From assembly GCF_030156785.1 (NCBI RefSeq), contig NZ_JASGLW010000009.1, forward strand, positions 1 through 54,358: a DNA stretch of 54,358 nucleotides, written 5' to 3'. This DNA is from Methanohalophilus sp. (GTDB lineage: Archaea > Halobacteriota > Methanosarcinia > Methanosarcinales > Methanosarcinaceae). Below the pieces are notes generated by a model. It was not told the origin of the DNA, ran no database searches, and saw only the letters and a program-made list of their open reading frames with translations. The position numbers were made by a program, and so were the translations under genes. Positions 9,529 to 17,715 of the stretch are shown here, piece by piece. How positions within the stretch are numbered: position 1 is the first letter of the stretch; each line of letters starts with the position of its first letter.

Positions 9529-10449
9529 TCAGATTTTTTCAAGCAAACGACATGCCTGACAAACTTCAGCATTGCATGCCTGCCCACATACCCTACACTT
9601 GCTGATTGTTGCCGGAGGAAAATCAGCGGCCAGTAGTTTAACCATCTTGTCAAAACCCCTCAGAAGAGAGTATTTTGTACCTGGGTGTCTTGATTCAAAA
9701 CCGTTAAGCATATCGCGAACTTCCCCTCGAAGTGCTTCATGTGCATAGGGACAAACTTCCAAATCTACGGGGATATCGTTCACAAGAGCATAAAGTGCTA
9801 CTTCTTTTTCCGGAATTTTCCGCAGCGGTTTAGCCCTGAGGACCATGCCTTCGATCTCCCTGGGAGGGTCAAGCCTGACCATTCGATCCACATCCCCGCT
9901 AAGGTGATTCATAAGTATCGTCTGGGCTTCATCATCCAGATTATGCCCGGTAATTAACCTGTTTGCACCTATTTCCAATGCTACTTTGTTGAGGATGGAT
10001 TTTCTCAATACGCCACAATAGCTGCATGCTCCAAGAACACGGTTTTTTGCTGTGAGTCCGTCAAGGGTAGTGCCATATTCGTCTTCAAATGAACGTATAA
10101 TGTGTTTTATTCCAAGGGTTGAAGCAAGTTCTTTTGCATATTCTAGGGAGTGCTCCCTGTAGCCTTTGATACCTTCATCAACACTTATTGCCACGATATT
10201 AAGGTCCCGCCGCTCATGGAAAATCTTATGGAGAACATAGAGTACAACACAGCTATCTTTTCCACCACTTAATGCAACAGCCAGTGTTTCATTTTTCCCT
10301 ATATTGAAATGCTTGCGTATCGTGAGCTTGACCTTGCGCTCCACATCCTCAATGAAATGTTTGCGACACAGGTGCATGCCGGAATACTTCTGGAAAATAA
10401 TAGCGTCAGCATTGCATTTCATGCATTTTTTGGAGGTGGATTGTGGCAT
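9529..10449 (-). CDS. tRNA 2-thiolation ATPase, TtuA/NcsA (TIGR00269) family
   Basis: About 306 residues from ATG 10449. Order: N-terminal zinc ribbon (KKCMKCNAD, then CRKH), PP-loop SGGKDS at 61-66, catalytic cysteine segment ACSYCGVLR, TGHNLDDEAQT, CPYAHEA, and C-terminal zinc ribbon CRVCGQAC...CQAC. Members adenylate a uridine in tRNA and replace oxygen with sulfur using an Fe-S cluster and a ubiquitin-like sulfur carrier. The frame is open to 10509, but the conserved N-terminus starts at MPQSTSKK, and choosing 10449 leaves room for a promoter towards the divergent permease. TtuA (U54) versus NcsA (U34) cannot be settled by eye. Confidence 0.88.
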   Translation of the reverse strand: MPQSTSKKCMKCNADAIIFQKYSGMHLCRKHFIEDVERKVKLTIRKHFNIGKNETLAVALSGGKDSCVVLYVLHKIFHERRDLNIVAISVDEGIKGYREHSLEYAKELASTLGIKHIIRSFEDEYGTTLDGLTAKNRVLGACSYCGVLRKSILNKVALEIGANRLITGHNLDDEAQTILMNHLSGDVDRMVRLDPPREIEGMVLRAKPLRKIPEKEVALYALVNDIPVDLEVCPYAHEALRGEVRDMLNGFESRHPGTKYSLLRGFDKMVKLLAADFPPATISKCRVCGQACNAEVCQACRLLEKI

Positions 10450-10566
10450 TAAATCATTCCATTGGAGTTCTGGTATAAAGTAGTAACCTTTGTCCAGTCC
10501 AAATAACACAAGCTATAAGTAAAAATAATTAAATTGGATTTGAGAAATAACACATTTCCTCTAAAC

Positions 10567-11892
10567 ATGTTTGAAACCATAACAATTACTTATCTCATCA
10601 TTTCTATACTCATTGGCTACTTACTTGGAGTGGTATCTGGCCTTATCCCGGGAATACATACCAATAATTTTGCATTAATTCTCCTGTCCCTCTCACCAAT
10701 TTTTATTGATTTTGGTATATCACCGATATATATTGCCTTAGTAATCCTCTCCAACTCGATTTCACATACTTTCCATGATATAATTCCGGCGATATTCCTG
10801 GGAGCACCAAATGATGATGTAGCATTGGCAGTATTGCCGGGACATCGGCTGCTTCTCGATGGCTACGGTGCGGAAGCGGTCAGGCTTTCAGCACTTGGAA
10901 GTGCAGGTTCTGTTATATTCTCCCTTGTTCTTGCACCTCCAATCATCTTCATTTTTGCAAATAACTACTCCCTTATTCAGGAAAATATGGCTCTTATTCT
11001 GATTTTGATATCAATCATATTGATCCTCACTGAAAAGGGAGAATTTGTACCCGGACAGGGCTCACTGTCTCGGCTTCGCTTCTGCTTTTATGCAATGCTA
11101 ATTTTCCTGGCAAGCGGATTTTTGGGATATATGGCTTTTAAAACAGACTATCTGGTAAAGCCACTTATTGATCTGGGAGAACCAACTGTATTGCTTCCGC
11201 TCCTTAGTGGCTTATTTGGATCCTCACAGCTGATCATTAGCATGATGTCGGGTGCCCATATTCCTATCAAAAACATTTCGCAGATGAAACTCCCCACCAA
11301 AAACATTGCCAGAGGAATTCTTACCGGCAGTTTTGCAGGTTCTCTTGTGGCATGGCTACCTGGAGTCTCTTCATCCACTGCAACTGTAATAACCAGACTC
11401 TTGATTCCGGATAACTTTTCAAAGGAACAAAATGGCAACCATGTGCTTGAAAAAGCAAAAGAATTCATAGTTTCGATTTCAGGTGTGAACACAAGTAACG
11501 CTATTTTTGGTTTATTTGCACTGGTAATTATCGAAAAAACACGCAATGGTGCGATGGTTGCAGTGGACAAGCTTCTTCAGGATACAGGAATCAACAACAT
11601 GTTTATAGTTATATGCATTATCACCATTCTGATAGCTTCATTATTTTCGTATTTCTCAACTGTGATTATAGGAAACAATGTCCATAAAGTGCTTACAAGA
11701 ATAGAGTATAAAAAGATCTGTAAAGCTGTTCTTGCATTCCTATGTGTAACTGTAACACTATTAACAGGCTTTTATGGTTTCATCCTGTTTATAATTGCCA
11801 CTACCATTGGATTGCTGCCACCCTTTATGAAAGTAAGACGAGCCCATGCAATGGGAGTGATTTTGTTGCCGGTGATAATCTATTTCCTCTAA
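10567..11892 (+). CDS. TctA-like (tripartite tricarboxylate family) permease
   Basis: Integral membrane protein of 441 residues from ATG 10567, with about ten or more helices. The opening segment GVVSGLIPGIHTNNFA and the HDIIPAIFLGAPNDD loop match the archaeal DUF112/COG1784 branch of TctA, as does the internal repeat WLPGVSSSTATVITR. No TctB or periplasmic TctC gene is adjacent, which is usual for the archaeal branch. TTG 10534 in frame is an alternative start but lies only 24 bases from the longest reading of the divergent gene. Substrate is unknown. Confidence 0.75.
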   Translation: MFETITITYLIISILIGYLLGVVSGLIPGIHTNNFALILLSLSPIFIDFGISPIYIALVILSNSISHTFHDIIPAIFLGAPNDDVALAVLPGHRLLLDGYGAEAVRLSALGSAGSVIFSLVLAPPIIFIFANNYSLIQENMALILILISIILILTEKGEFVPGQGSLSRLRFCFYAMLIFLASGFLGYMAFKTDYLVKPLIDLGEPTVLLPLLSGLFGSSQLIISMMSGAHIPIKNISQMKLPTKNIARGILTGSFAGSLVAWLPGVSSSTATVITRLLIPDNFSKEQNGNHVLEKAKEFIVSISGVNTSNAIFGLFALVIIEKTRNGAMVAVDKLLQDTGINNMFIVICIITILIASLFSYFSTVIIGNNVHKVLTRIEYKKICKAVLAFLCVTVTLLTGFYGFILFIIATTIGLLPPFMKVRRAHAMGVILLPVIIYFL

Positions 11893-12249
11893 TTTATTTT
11901 TCGATGCCAAGGGCATTTAAAACAACGGATGCACTAATGATCGTTTACAGTCTTTTGTATGTAAAATCCAATAAACATCCTATATACCCTGACATATGTC
12001 ACGCATGAACTAAAAGCGATTCGTCACGCTTCTTCTTTTTAGCCAACTTTTTCAGGGAAGTAACACCCGTCATCCTTGTAAAACATACCTTCATGCACCC
12101 TTTATCCACAAAAAAAGAATATATCCTTTAGATATTACTCAATACAGAAAACACAATGAGGATAATTGAGGATCAGAAGGTATAGAAATTAATTTTAAAA
12201 CTAAAATTCAAGGTCTTAATACACAACCTTGATAGTTAAAATTGTATGT
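11893..12249. other. Intergenic, one possible very small ORF
   Basis: 357 bases between convergent genes. The only coding candidate is a minus-strand 31-codon frame at 11999-12094 (listed separately). No hairpin with a U-tract was seen. Confidence 0.5.
11999..12094 (-). CDS. Candidate 31-residue basic peptide
   Basis: ATG 12094 is preceded by AAAGGGTGC, a plausible ribosome binding site, and the frame runs to TGA at 11999-12001. The product would be strongly basic, with a KKLAKKKKR stretch, and has no recognisable family. It may be a real small protein or a chance frame downstream of the regulator gene transcribed in the same direction. Confidence 0.2.
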   Translation of the reverse strand: MKVCFTRMTGVTSLKKLAKKKKRDESLLVHA

Positions 12250-13041
12250 TTAGTCTGGTTGGGAAATTCCACAAAGCTTAGGTTCGTTATCATTAATACT
12301 CAGTGTTTTCATAAGTTCCAGCATAGAATTAAGTATATGATAACCTTGCAAGCTGATCTGATATTCACCACGTTCCTCACGCTGCCTGATTAATCCTTTG
12401 TCCAGCAGTTTTTCCAGATGGAATAGGAGATTGCCACCACGAAGCTTTGTTATTTTTGAAAGTTCAGTAAATGATTTTCCTTCGTCATATAAGGCTTTCA
12501 AAATCTGCACCCTTACAGCGCTGCTTAATGACTCTCCTATCAGGCTGGATACTTGATCTTCACGAAGATCCTGAATTTGTAATCCTCTGCTACTTTCGTT
12601 TTGATAAATTCCCATCTTCTGTAATATTTCAACCTGCCGATCAAAATAGGCTTCTACATATCTGAAGCATTTTGAACATTGATCAAATTCGGCTGCCTGT
12701 TTCTTAATTTTGTCAAATTGACTCCTCATAATTGCAATGTTGTTCTCTGATAGCTGACCGTTCTTGGCATAGCCTATTAACTCATCAAAAAAATTAATAA
12801 ACGTGGGCTTACATTGCGTCCACATAGGGCAGTCTTTCCCTTCGCTTCCAATGAGATCAAAAGCATTATCTACAGATTCGCTGATAACTGTTGCAGCACA
12901 TTGATTCCTAAATTCATTAAACAGTGATTTTGTTTTATTTGTGCTAACTTCACTTCTGAACCGATTAAGATCCGAGCGAAGGGCAGTAATTTCCTTGCAT
13001 AAAATAGAAACAGCATCTGATGTTAATTCTAATTCTCTCAT
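12250..13041 (-). CDS. ArsR-type winged-helix regulator with Cys-rich sensor domain
   Basis: 263 residues. Residues 1-165 are mostly helical and contain five cysteines: Cys48, the pair C71-x5-C77, and the pair C122-x2-C125. Residues about 170-240 form a winged helix (AVRVQILKALYDEGKSFTELSK, RGGNLLFHLEKLLDKGLI) of the ArsR type. The cysteine pairs could bind a metal or Fe-S cluster or form a redox switch, so it is likely a ligand- or redox-responsive DNA-binding regulator. That is inference. It is a single gene. Its target may be the small Cys-rich protein encoded divergently at 13165, or itself. Confidence 0.75.
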   Translation of the reverse strand: MRELELTSDAVSILCKEITALRSDLNRFRSEVSTNKTKSLFNEFRNQCAATVISESVDNAFDLIGSEGKDCPMWTQCKPTFINFFDELIGYAKNGQLSENNIAIMRSQFDKIKKQAAEFDQCSKCFRYVEAYFDRQVEILQKMGIYQNESSRGLQIQDLREDQVSSLIGESLSSAVRVQILKALYDEGKSFTELSKITKLRGGNLLFHLEKLLDKGLIRQREERGEYQISLQGYHILNSMLELMKTLSINDNEPKLCGISQPD

Positions 13042-13164
13042 AATACCATGATCCGGATGAATTGATTTTTTGGTTAGAAATATGTATCAAATAGTTTTTT
13101 TGTACATTTTAATGATAAAATACTATATTAATATGTACGTGCAAAGTACTTTTGGTGATCAATC

Positions 13165-13362
13165 ATGGAATTGGATGACATAAATGACTACGTAGAGAAT
13201 GCCAGCCCTGAGGAACTCAAAGCTTTTGGATTCCTTGGTCAATGGATGATGGAAAATACACCAAAATACTGCACATGCCCCTCAAAGTGTGCTGAAAACT
13301 GTGAGATTGCAAAAACCCTTGGCAGTGCTTTACAGAGAGCAGGACAGAGGCTGCAGGGATAA
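13165..13362 (+). CDS. Small Cys-rich protein, unknown function
   Basis: 65 residues, acidic N-terminal half followed by C36-x-C38-x3-C42-x3-C46, which could hold zinc or an Fe-S cluster. No signal peptide or membrane segment, so cytoplasmic. The ATG is preceded by GGTGATCAATC, matching the GGTGATC ribosome binding site used by many genes here. It is divergent from the Cys-rich regulator at 12250, with 123 bases between starts. I do not recognise a family; small proteins of this type are common in methanogens. Confidence 0.7.
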   Translation: MELDDINDYVENASPEELKAFGFLGQWMMENTPKYCTCPSKCAENCEIAKTLGSALQRAGQRLQG

Positions 13363-13410
13363 CAAACTGGATCCAATTGGATTCAGTTTTCTCTTTTTAT
13401 ATAATTTATA

Positions 13411-13451
13411 TTAGTTTAGCTGGAGTTAGAGAAGAGGATTTATAGATAGCC
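13411..13451 (-). repeat. Degenerate copy of mobile-element end upstream of dinB
   Basis: The minus strand begins GGCTATCTATAAATCCT and continues CTTCTCTAACTCC. Aligned with 44919-44960 I count about 33 identical positions over roughly 40, with three single-base gaps. It supplies the upstream region of dinB. Confidence 0.45.
13439..13447 (+). promoter_or_regulatory. TATA-like element upstream of dinB
   Basis: TTTATAGAT about 26-30 bases upstream of ATG 13473, which is out of frame with dinB. The element lies inside a degenerate repeat (13411-13451) related to the mobile-element ends described elsewhere. Confidence 0.3.
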
Positions 13452-13515
13452 AATTTTCGATTTTTAATTAAAATGTCCACAAACAATAAAACCCCTGCAA
13501 ACAATTCCCTTTTCA

Positions 13516-14607
13516 ATGTTCCGCATTGTCGCCCACGTTGACATGGATTACTTCTACGCAGCAGTAGAGGAACGAGAAAATCCATCGCTGCATGGCAAAC
13601 CCGTGGTGGTCTGCATGTATTCTGGCAGGGGTGATGGCGGCTCTGTGAGCACCTGTAACTATGTGGCTCGCAATATTGGAATTCATTCAGGCATGCCCTG
13701 CTCGCGTGCCAGGCAGCTCAACCCGGATGCGATCTATCTTCCTGTGCGCAAGGATTTCTATACGAAAGTATCTGATCGAATTATGAGGATAATTGAAAGC
13801 CATGCGGATTCACCGGACTCCTTTGAGCAGGTGAGCATTGACGAGGCATTCATTGAGATATCGAAAACCTGTAAGGGTGATTTCGATTGTGCCGTAAGGA
13901 TTGCAAAACAGATCAAGCAGGAAATACTTGAACAAGAAAAACTGACTTGCTCTGTGGGAATAGGTCCCAATAAACTGGTTGCCAAAATGGCATCCTCTGA
14001 GCAGAAGCCTGATGGACTGACTGTTATTACCACGCCTGATGAAGTAGCTGCTTTCCTGAGAGACAAACCTGTAGGGAAGTTGTGGGGTGTCGGAAAAGTC
14101 ACGGCTTTAAAACTTGAGGAAATGAACATCCATACCATAGGCGAACTGGCTCGACATGATGCTGTGGAACTGGTATCGACTTTCGGCAAGAAACGTGGTG
14201 CATGGCTCAAGGCTTCGGCACAGGGCATCGATGAATCTCCAGTGATCCCGAGGGGCAGGGCAGACCAGATCGGTAGAATTGTCACATTGCCTCACAATTC
14301 GTCTGATGTTGAAGAAATTATGGGGGAAATTGATATGCTTGCAGACGATGTAATTGAGAAGCTTCATGAGCGTAAACTGTCATTCAAACAAGTTTCCATA
14401 ACCATAATAACTTCACATTTCAAAGCCTACAGCAGGAACAGAACATTGAATCTACCGTGTTCGGAAAAAGAGACAATTCTAACTACAGCATATTCCCTGC
14501 TATCACAATTTCTCGAAGATAATAATGTCATAGTCCGCCGGGTGGGGATCATGGTTTCAGGTTTGCAGGAAACCTCGTCCCAGACAACACTATCAAGTTA
14601 CTTTTAA
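13516..14607 (+). CDS. dinB: DNA polymerase IV (Y family, DinB/Dbh)
   Basis: 363 residues, full length. Translesion polymerase that copies damaged DNA. Catalytic acidic residues are present (D9 in HVDMDYFY and D109-E110 in SIDEAF), the aromatic steric gate is Tyr14, and thumb and little-finger domains follow. The extreme C-terminus QTTLSSYF is a PCNA-interacting peptide, as in archaeal Y-family enzymes. No ribosome binding site precedes ATG 13516, and an out-of-frame ATG at 13473 sits where a leaderless transcript might begin, so the true N-terminus or translation mechanism is uncertain. No in-frame start lies further upstream before a stop. Confidence 0.93.
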   Translation: MFRIVAHVDMDYFYAAVEERENPSLHGKPVVVCMYSGRGDGGSVSTCNYVARNIGIHSGMPCSRARQLNPDAIYLPVRKDFYTKVSDRIMRIIESHADSPDSFEQVSIDEAFIEISKTCKGDFDCAVRIAKQIKQEILEQEKLTCSVGIGPNKLVAKMASSEQKPDGLTVITTPDEVAAFLRDKPVGKLWGVGKVTALKLEEMNIHTIGELARHDAVELVSTFGKKRGAWLKASAQGIDESPVIPRGRADQIGRIVTLPHNSSDVEEIMGEIDMLADDVIEKLHERKLSFKQVSITIITSHFKAYSRNRTLNLPCSEKETILTTAYSLLSQFLEDNNVIVRRVGIMVSGLQETSSQTTLSSYF

Positions 14608-14825
14608 AAAATCCGCCTATAATTTCGTCAATAATAACATTATCGACGGTGATATAACGTTCTCTGGAGGATATTTATCAGGAGATCATGTGTCAAAGGT
14701 CGTGAAGCCATCTGGTTATTGAATGCCTGATTGATTGAAAGGACTTCCATATATCCAACATAGATAGAAACAAGGTTATCAATGTCATTTTCCAGCGCAA
14801 TCTCAGTATGCAGATTCTCGGAGTG
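14608..14825 (-). pseudogene. Decayed bifunctional nuclease (DUF151) gene
   Basis: On the minus strand the frame open from 14825 reads ...DNLVSIYVGYMEVLS then SRPLTHDLLINILQ, which matches the core of DUF151 bifunctional nucleases (pattern LPIxIG...RPLTHDLL). After ILQ this frame hits a stop at 14640-14642, but a one-base shift near 14660 restores ITVDNVIIDEIIGGFF, the expected next segment. The N-terminal part and the C-terminal half are missing, and the 3' end runs into the 3' end of dinB. This is therefore a truncated, frameshifted remnant. Confidence 0.65.
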
Positions 14826-14991
14826 CTATATCACATTATGTTGCATCGGTTACTTAAAATCACATTCAGCAGTTCTTCTTTTTAGTGTATTTTTCCAACA
14901 AATGATAACTTCAATCTTACTCGTAGCTTAAGGCAAGAATATAAGCTTGTGGCGTCTAGTATAACTCAATAAAATATATGAGGTGTAAGAT
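14826..14991. other. SIMPL gene upstream region
   Basis: Together with the pseudogene at 14608-14825 this makes up the 384-base gap after dinB. Near the gene, GAGGTG lies 10 bases before ATG 14992, and AT-rich TATA-like sequence is present around 14965-14978. Nothing else is recognised. Confidence 0.4.
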
Positions 14992-15738
14992 ATGGTACAA
15001 GAAAATTCAAACAACAAATTACTCTATGTTGTATTTGCTCTGTCAATAGCTCTTGTTATAATGGCCGCAGCTTTGTTTGTAGGTACAAACACTTCTGTGC
15101 AGGGAGTTTCAGAAAATACAATCCAGATGAATGGCTATGCCGAACAAAAAGTAGTTCCCGATACTGCAACAATCAGTATAGGTGTAGTAATCGAAGCAGA
15201 TACTTCCACAGCAGCATCTGCAAAAAATGCAGATGTCATGACGGCGGTTTTGGAGGAACTCAAAGGTCTCGGTCTGGAGGATAAGGACATAAGGACATCC
15301 TATGTTTCTGTTTATCCTGTCTATAATTACGATGGTGTGCGCACAATAGAGGGTTATTCTGCTTCCAATACTGTGGAGGTCACGACTACTGATCTTGACC
15401 TTCTGAGCGATATTGTGGACAGGGCCACAGCAGCCGGAGCGAACCAGATAGGAAGTGTATCGTTCTCAGTCTCCGATAAAATGCAAAAGGAGCTTCGTGA
15501 AGAACTGATTACAGAGGCAGTAGCAGACGCATCCTCAAAAGCCATGATGCTTGCTGATAGTCTGGGTGTCAAAATAATTGGTGTACAGACATCATCTATT
15601 AGTGATGGTTTCAGTCCCCGCTTTTACTACGATGTAGCAGAAGCAGCTTTTGATGAGAAAGTCGAAAGTTCCACCCCGATTATGCCTGGGGAATCAACTA
15701 TTTCAATGTCCGTGCATGTTACTTATCTTATTAAGTGA
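14992..15738 (+). CDS. SIMPL-domain (DUF541) surface protein
   Basis: 248 residues: short polar N-terminus, one hydrophobic segment (about residues 11-30) acting as a signal anchor, then a SIMPL/DUF541 domain. Family features are the opening GYAEQKVVPDTATISIGV, the YSASNTVEVTTTDLD segment and the C-terminal STISMSVHVTYLI strand. Bacterial relatives such as BP26 form oligomeric channel-like rings; the archaeal role is unknown. It lies outside the cytoplasmic membrane by topology. It is monocistronic with a good ribosome binding site (GAGGTG). Confidence 0.85.
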   Translation: MVQENSNNKLLYVVFALSIALVIMAAALFVGTNTSVQGVSENTIQMNGYAEQKVVPDTATISIGVVIEADTSTAASAKNADVMTAVLEELKGLGLEDKDIRTSYVSVYPVYNYDGVRTIEGYSASNTVEVTTTDLDLLSDIVDRATAAGANQIGSVSFSVSDKMQKELREELITEAVADASSKAMMLADSLGVKIIGVQTSSISDGFSPRFYYDVAEAAFDEKVESSTPIMPGESTISMSVHVTYLIK

Positions 15739-15853
15739 TTTATACTGGACTTTGGGGATAAGCGGGGTTTAGAAGATTAGCAAGCAGGATATGAAAAGTT
15801 TCAATTTACTTTTTCAGGGGATTTCTTGGTATTGCATTATTGATGTTATGTTA

Positions 15854-16045
15854 GAAAAAAGGGCTTTGTAGAAAACCTATACTTCACATATGAACCACAG
15901 AGCACACTCACCTCCTGCGGAGTTGAGTGCCTGCTACGCCTGTGAAGCGTGCAGGTCACAGAGAACACAGAGAAGAAGAAAATCCTCTGTGAACTCTGTG
16001 GTTACATTTGTATTCTTGTGAGGATTTCTACAGAGCCGAAAAAAG
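15854..16045. mobile_element. MITE-like element (15862-16037) with 8-bp target duplication
   Basis: The 176-bp element begins GGCTTTGTAGAAAACCT and ends with the inverted form of GGCTCTGTAGAAATCCT: 17-bp terminal repeats with two differences. It is flanked on both sides by the exact 8-mer GAAAAAAG (15854-15861 and 16038-16045), a target-site duplication. There is no coding capacity. Inside are stacked palindromes: ACTCACCTCC/GGAGTTGAGT, CCTGCTACGC/GCGTGCAGG and CACAGAG-rich arms (15957-15972 with 15985-16000), with AACCACAGAG/CTCTGTGGTT enclosing them. GG-starting ends and an 8-bp duplication fit mobilisation by an IS6-family transposase, which is inference. Confidence 0.8.
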
Positions 16046-16080
16046 GACAAGATGGAGTTATGAAATGGGTCCATAAAATT

Positions 16081-16123
16081 TATAGCAGCTTATCTAGAGT
16101 TAGGGAATAGATATCTACAGGGC
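16081..16123 (-). repeat. Degenerate copy of mobile-element end
   Basis: The minus strand reads CCCTGTAGATATC and continues with TTCCCTAACTC, resembling the sequence at 44919-44960 (CTCTGTAGAAATC, then TTCTCTGAACTC) with about two-thirds identity by eye. It lies 36 bases beyond the target duplication of the element at 15862-16037. Confidence 0.35.
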
Positions 16124-16213
16124 ATCAAAAAGTGTAAGTATAGTTATAAAAATGGAAAGGAAACCAAAATCCTTTCCAAAAATAATAAACGCAAATCCAT
16201 TTTACTGAAAAAC

Positions 16214-16504
16214 TTAGAGTTTATCAAGTTTAATGATTTTCTCTTTCTTGACAAATGGTTTATTGATTGTGTCAGGCATCCAGTCGGGTTTGTTCTTTGG
16301 AGCTGCAACTTTTTCCTTCCATCCAAGGAATACATGAACCTTCTTGGTACCCCTTTCACGAAGCATGATTTTCTGTGGCTTGCTCTTGGTACCGTTTCCA
16401 CGGTTTGCAACTTTCAATGCAGCTTGACGTGGCTGCTTTCCAGTAAACACTCCATGCTCGTTACCCTCTTCATCCCTTAATACAAAATTCCTCGTGTTAG
16501 TCAT
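16214..16504 (-). CDS. Chromosomal protein MC1
   Basis: 96 residues, matching the 93-residue methanosarcinal MC1 over its whole length (TRNFVLRDEEGNEHGVFTG, RQAALKVANRGNGTKS, LRERGTKKVHVF, PKNKPDWMP). It is an abundant monomeric DNA-bending protein that packs the chromosome and prefers four-way junctions and distorted DNA. High Lys/Arg content. GGTGATC precedes the ATG, and a strong TATA box lies at 16556-16572. Single gene. MC1 is typical of Methanosarcinales and haloarchaea, which supports the taxonomic reading. Confidence 0.95.
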   Translation of the reverse strand: MTNTRNFVLRDEEGNEHGVFTGKQPRQAALKVANRGNGTKSKPQKIMLRERGTKKVHVFLGWKEKVAAPKNKPDWMPDTINKPFVKKEKIIKLDKL

Positions 16505-16555
16505 CCGATCACCTTGTTTACCGTTGCCGGTTATTATTAGTGTTGCTCGTATAAA

Positions 16556-16572
16556 GTATAAATATTTTTCTT
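16556..16572 (-). promoter_or_regulatory. Strong BRE/TATA promoter of MC1
   Basis: The minus strand reads GAAAAATATTTATACT: an A-rich BRE followed by a TATA element. The start site would be near 16535, giving a leader of about 30 bases. This fits an abundant protein. Confidence 0.55.
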
Positions 16573-16746
16573 TGAATGTTGCCTAAGGGTAATGATTTCA
16601 AAAAAAACAAAAAAATGAAGATTTATAACATCTTAAAATATAATTTTCCTGCCACTGGTTCACTTTTGGCGGGAAAACTTTACATGTAATGAACATATTT
16701 CAATTATAGTTTCTTTATTTCTCATATTATTGTGAGGTTAATTATT

Positions 16747-17700
16747 ATGGAACTTCCAGTACTAGAATTACCTGACGTTCAGGCAACCAAACCAAAGATC
16801 CCTATCAACCTCACCCGTGTCGGTGTGACTGATGTCAAAAAACTCGTAGAAATAAAAAGAAAGGACAAACGTCCCATTGTGCTTATCTCCATTTTTGACA
16901 TTTTTGTGGATCTACCTTCAGATAGGAAAGGTGCAAACCTTTCCAGAAACTTTGAGGCAATTGATGAAGTCCTTGAAAAAGCTGTAAATCTACCAGTTTA
17001 TGAAATTGAAGAACTTTGTAGTGATGTTGCAAAAAACCTTCTTACACGGCATGAATATGCCACACAGGCAGAAGTTCGCATGAAAAGTGAATATGTGATA
17101 AAAAGGGAATCTCCTGTGAAAAAGATGGAGTGCCAGGAAGTAGTGGATATTTTTGCAGAAGCTATTGCAATGCGTAACAAAGATGACTCAATTGATGTGG
17201 AAAAACTAATCGGTTCCGAGGTTTTGGGTATAACCGCCTGCCCATGCGCCCAGGAAATTATGCGTGAAAAAGCAGCAAAAATTCTTAAGGAGTTGGAAGT
17301 TGATCCAGATAGAATTTCCAAATTCCTGAAAACAATGCCCATGCCAACACATAATCAGCGAGGGCGTGGAATTATTTCAATAAAGACGCGTGGAGACGTT
17401 AAAGTCTCACTTGATGAAATAATTACAATCATTGAGAAATCCCTGAGTTCAAGTATCTTTGAACTTTTGAAGCGTGAAGATGAAGCATTTGTTGTGGAAA
17501 GCGCTCACAGAAATCCAAAATTTGTTGAAGATTGCGTTCGTACAATGGCCCAGAATATTGTTAATAAATTTGGCTATCTTCCTGATGACGCAATCATCAC
17601 AATCAAACAAATTAACGAGGAAAGTATACACCGCCACAATGCATTCGCGGAAAGGGTTGCAGAATTTGGCGATCTGAAAAACGAAATAGCACAGAGATAA
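16747..17700 (+). CDS. mptA: GTP cyclohydrolase MptA (Fe(II)-dependent)
   Basis: 317 residues. It converts GTP to 7,8-dihydroneopterin 2',3'-cyclic phosphate, the first step of tetrahydromethanopterin synthesis. The family signature runs from [19 protein letters not shown] through ACPCAQEIM and the [12 protein letters not shown] segment, which holds metal and active-site residues. The frame opens at GTG 16732, but that GTG is part of TGTGAGGT, which is itself a good ribosome binding site for ATG 16747; I therefore start there. The following DUF2098 gene is 15 bases downstream and probably co-transcribed. Confidence 0.95.
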   Translation: MELPVLELPDVQATKPKIPINLTRVGVTDVKKLVEIKRKDKRPIVLISIFDIFVDLPSDRKGANLSRNFEAIDEVLEKAVNLPVYEIEELCSDVAKNLLTRHEYATQAEVRMKSEYVIKRESPVKKMECQEVVDIFAEAIAMRNKDDSIDVEKLIGSEVLGITACPCAQEIMREKAAKILKELEVDPDRISKFLKTMPMPTHNQRGRGIISIKTRGDVKVSLDEIITIIEKSLSSSIFELLKREDEAFVVESAHRNPKFVEDCVRTMAQNIVNKFGYLPDDAIITIKQINEESIHRHNAFAERVAEFGDLKNEIAQR

Positions 17701-17715
17701 TCAGAGGGTTTTGTA

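Larger units (their letters stand above)
15739..16213. other. Intergenic region carrying a small mobile element
   Basis: 475 bases with no gene. 15862-16037 is a MITE-like element with target duplication, and 16081-16123 is a degenerate copy of a related terminal sequence on the minus strand; both are listed separately. Confidence 0.7.

Noticed and set aside
15893-16003. CRISPR-like or tandem repeat array
   Set aside because: The repeated CACAGAG words are arms of hairpins in one small mobile element, not evenly spaced direct repeats with spacers. No CRISPR array was seen anywhere in the window.
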